6,633 bases of DNA from CAJKWP01 sp050943075 (GTDB taxonomy: Bacteria > Bacillota > Clostridia > Christensenellales > UBA1242), in NCBI GenBank assembly GCA_050943075.1, contig JBMNOM010000046.1:1-6633 (forward strand), in the 5' to 3' direction. The first letter of the stretch is position 1, and every line of letters begins with the position of its first letter. Under the pieces are notes generated by a model that saw nothing but the letters and a program-made list of their open reading frames with translations, did no database searches and was not told the DNA's origin. Shown one piece after another: positions 5,911 through 6,633 of this stretch. Made by a program: the position numbers and the translations under genes.

Positions 5911-6537
5911 ATGCAAAAACTAATTTTAATTGCACACGGAGAAAAAACAGAATTAATAACAAATTTTTTAAAGCAAGAAAAAATATGCAACACAATTTTG
6001 CTTAATGGAAAAAGCTCAAGACGTAATTTGCTTTTAATGCTGCTAAACTTGGCCGACATAAAAAAAGGCGTGTTTTTAATTAACGCAAAAGAAAAACAAG
6101 TAAAAACATTACACAATTTTTTGGAAGAAAATTTAACACAAAACCAAAGTGGGGTTTTGTTAAGCATTGGAAAGGAGAAGAAAATGGAAGAAAAGAAAAC
6201 TAATCAAAAAAATCAACATAAACAAGAAAACGACACCTTAATGGTTGTTGTTATTCAAAATGGGTTTGATTCCTTGGTTTTGGATGCAATTAAAGAATCT
6301 GAAGTAAGCGGGGCAACAATTTTGGAAGGTCAAGGCATTGGACAATCTCATTCCAGTTTTATGGGCATGGAAGTTAACAGCTCTCGCGAAGTTGTTTTAA
6401 TTGCATTAAACAGCAAACAAGAAAAAGAATTAAGCAAAATTCTTAAACAAAAATTTGAAGAAAACGGAAATGTTAATGGCGTAATTTTCTCTTTACCACT
6501 CACCTCTTTCCACAAATTTAATAAAGCAAACAATTAA
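5911..6537 (+). CDS. Tandem PII-like signalling protein (two PII-fold domains)
   Basis: A cytoplasmic protein of 208 aa that I read as two consecutive PII-like (GlnB/GlnK superfamily) domains. The C-terminal one is clear: strand LMVVVIQNGF (110-119), helix to about 130, GATILEGQGIG (134-144), a short T-loop with FMGMEV (150-155), strand EVVLIAL (160-166), helix 170-183, and GVIFSLPLTSF (190-200), the PII beta4 region. The N-terminal one (2-87) follows the same order more loosely: KLILIAHGEK, TILLNGKSS, GVFLINAKEK, SGVLLSIG. A Lys/Gln/Glu-rich linker (88-107) joins them. Ordinary PII proteins are about 110 aa, single-domain and trimeric. There is no tyrosine anywhere, so canonical T-loop uridylylation is impossible. 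Its position behind the DUF1538 gene suggests it senses a nucleotide or metabolite and gates that membrane protein (inference). An internal start at Met92 may yield the second domain alone. Confidence 0.82.
   Translation: MQKLILIAHGEKTELITNFLKQEKICNTILLNGKSSRRNLLLMLLNLADIKKGVFLINAKEKQVKTLHNFLEENLTQNQSGVLLSIGKEKKMEEKKTNQKNQHKQENDTLMVVVIQNGFDSLVLDAIKESEVSGATILEGQGIGQSHSSFMGMEVNSSREVVLIALNSKQEKELSKILKQKFEENGNVNGVIFSLPLTSFHKFNKANN
6174..6186 (+). promoter_or_regulatory. Internal ribosome binding site and start codon at the PII domain boundary
   Basis: AAAGGAG ends at 6177, and GGAG (6174-6177) lies 6 nt before an in-frame ATG (6184-6186, Met92). Translation from here would give a 117-aa protein consisting of the linker plus the complete C-terminal PII-like domain, close to the size of a normal PII. 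Spacing and match are as good as those of the true starts in this window. The caveat is that GGAAAGGAGAAG also encodes Gly-Lys-Glu-Lys, so a purine-rich Lys/Glu linker could generate it by chance. Confidence 0.5.
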
Positions 6538-6551
6538 TAAATTTTGAACAA

Positions 6552-6586
6552 AACTCATTTTTAATTATTTTTTTGAGTTATTTTTT
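6552..6586 (+). terminator. Probable terminator of the DUF1538-PII operon
   Basis: AACTCA (6552-6557) pairs with TGAGTT (6574-6579) across a 16-nt A/T-rich loop, followed by A and six Ts. It begins 14 bases after the PII stop codon. The stem is short and the loop large, so strength is doubtful, but position and T-run fit. The remaining bases to 6633 show no gene, only T-rich sequence with the decamer ATTTTCTTAA at 6592-6601 and 6623-6632. Confidence 0.5.
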
Positions 6587-6633
6587 GCATTATTTTCTTA
6601 ACTTTTTAATGTTTTTTACTTAATTTTCTTAAA

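Overview
The window is very AT-rich and uses the standard genetic code: five long frames run uninterrupted with TGA read as stop, and tryptophan is TGG. Most starts carry strong Shine-Dalgarno (SD) sequences (AGGAG/GGAGG). A lipoprotein signal peptide and a DnaB/DnaI-type primosome pair as found in Bacillus point to a low-GC member of the Bacillota (Firmicutes), plausibly an uncultured host-associated lineage. The exact taxon cannot be read from the sequence.

Layout. Positions 1-60 hold the end of an upstream transcription unit, with a clear hairpin/T-tract terminator. Positions 61-191 are almost pure A/T. A minus-strand gene (192-1697) encodes a surface-anchored M1 zinc metallopeptidase lipoprotein. 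A 173-bp divergent region (1698-1870) carries a good plus-strand promoter (TTGACA-18-TAAAAT with an extended -10) whose spacer overlaps a perfect 7-bp dyad. Downstream are two tightly coupled replication genes: a DnaD/DnaB-type primosome protein (1871-3328) and a DnaI/DnaC-type AAA+ helicase loader (3330-4256), 1 bp apart. After an A/T-rich hairpin and a 96-bp gap comes a second pair: a polytopic DUF1538 membrane protein (4353-5900) and, 10 bp later, a tandem PII-like protein (5911-6537). A weak terminator (6552-6586) follows.

How the genes work together. The replication pair should remodel origin or fork DNA (DnaD-family protein) and load the replicative helicase (ATPase loader). The DUF1538/PII pair looks like a membrane transporter or channel of unknown substrate with a dedicated cytoplasmic PII-fold regulator, organised like amtB-glnK but with unrelated membrane machinery. 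The most interesting feature is in the PII gene. It encodes two PII-like domains in one chain, neither containing any tyrosine, and an in-frame ATG (Met92) preceded by a strong SD lies exactly at the domain boundary. One gene may therefore make both a two-domain protein and a free single-domain PII of ordinary size.
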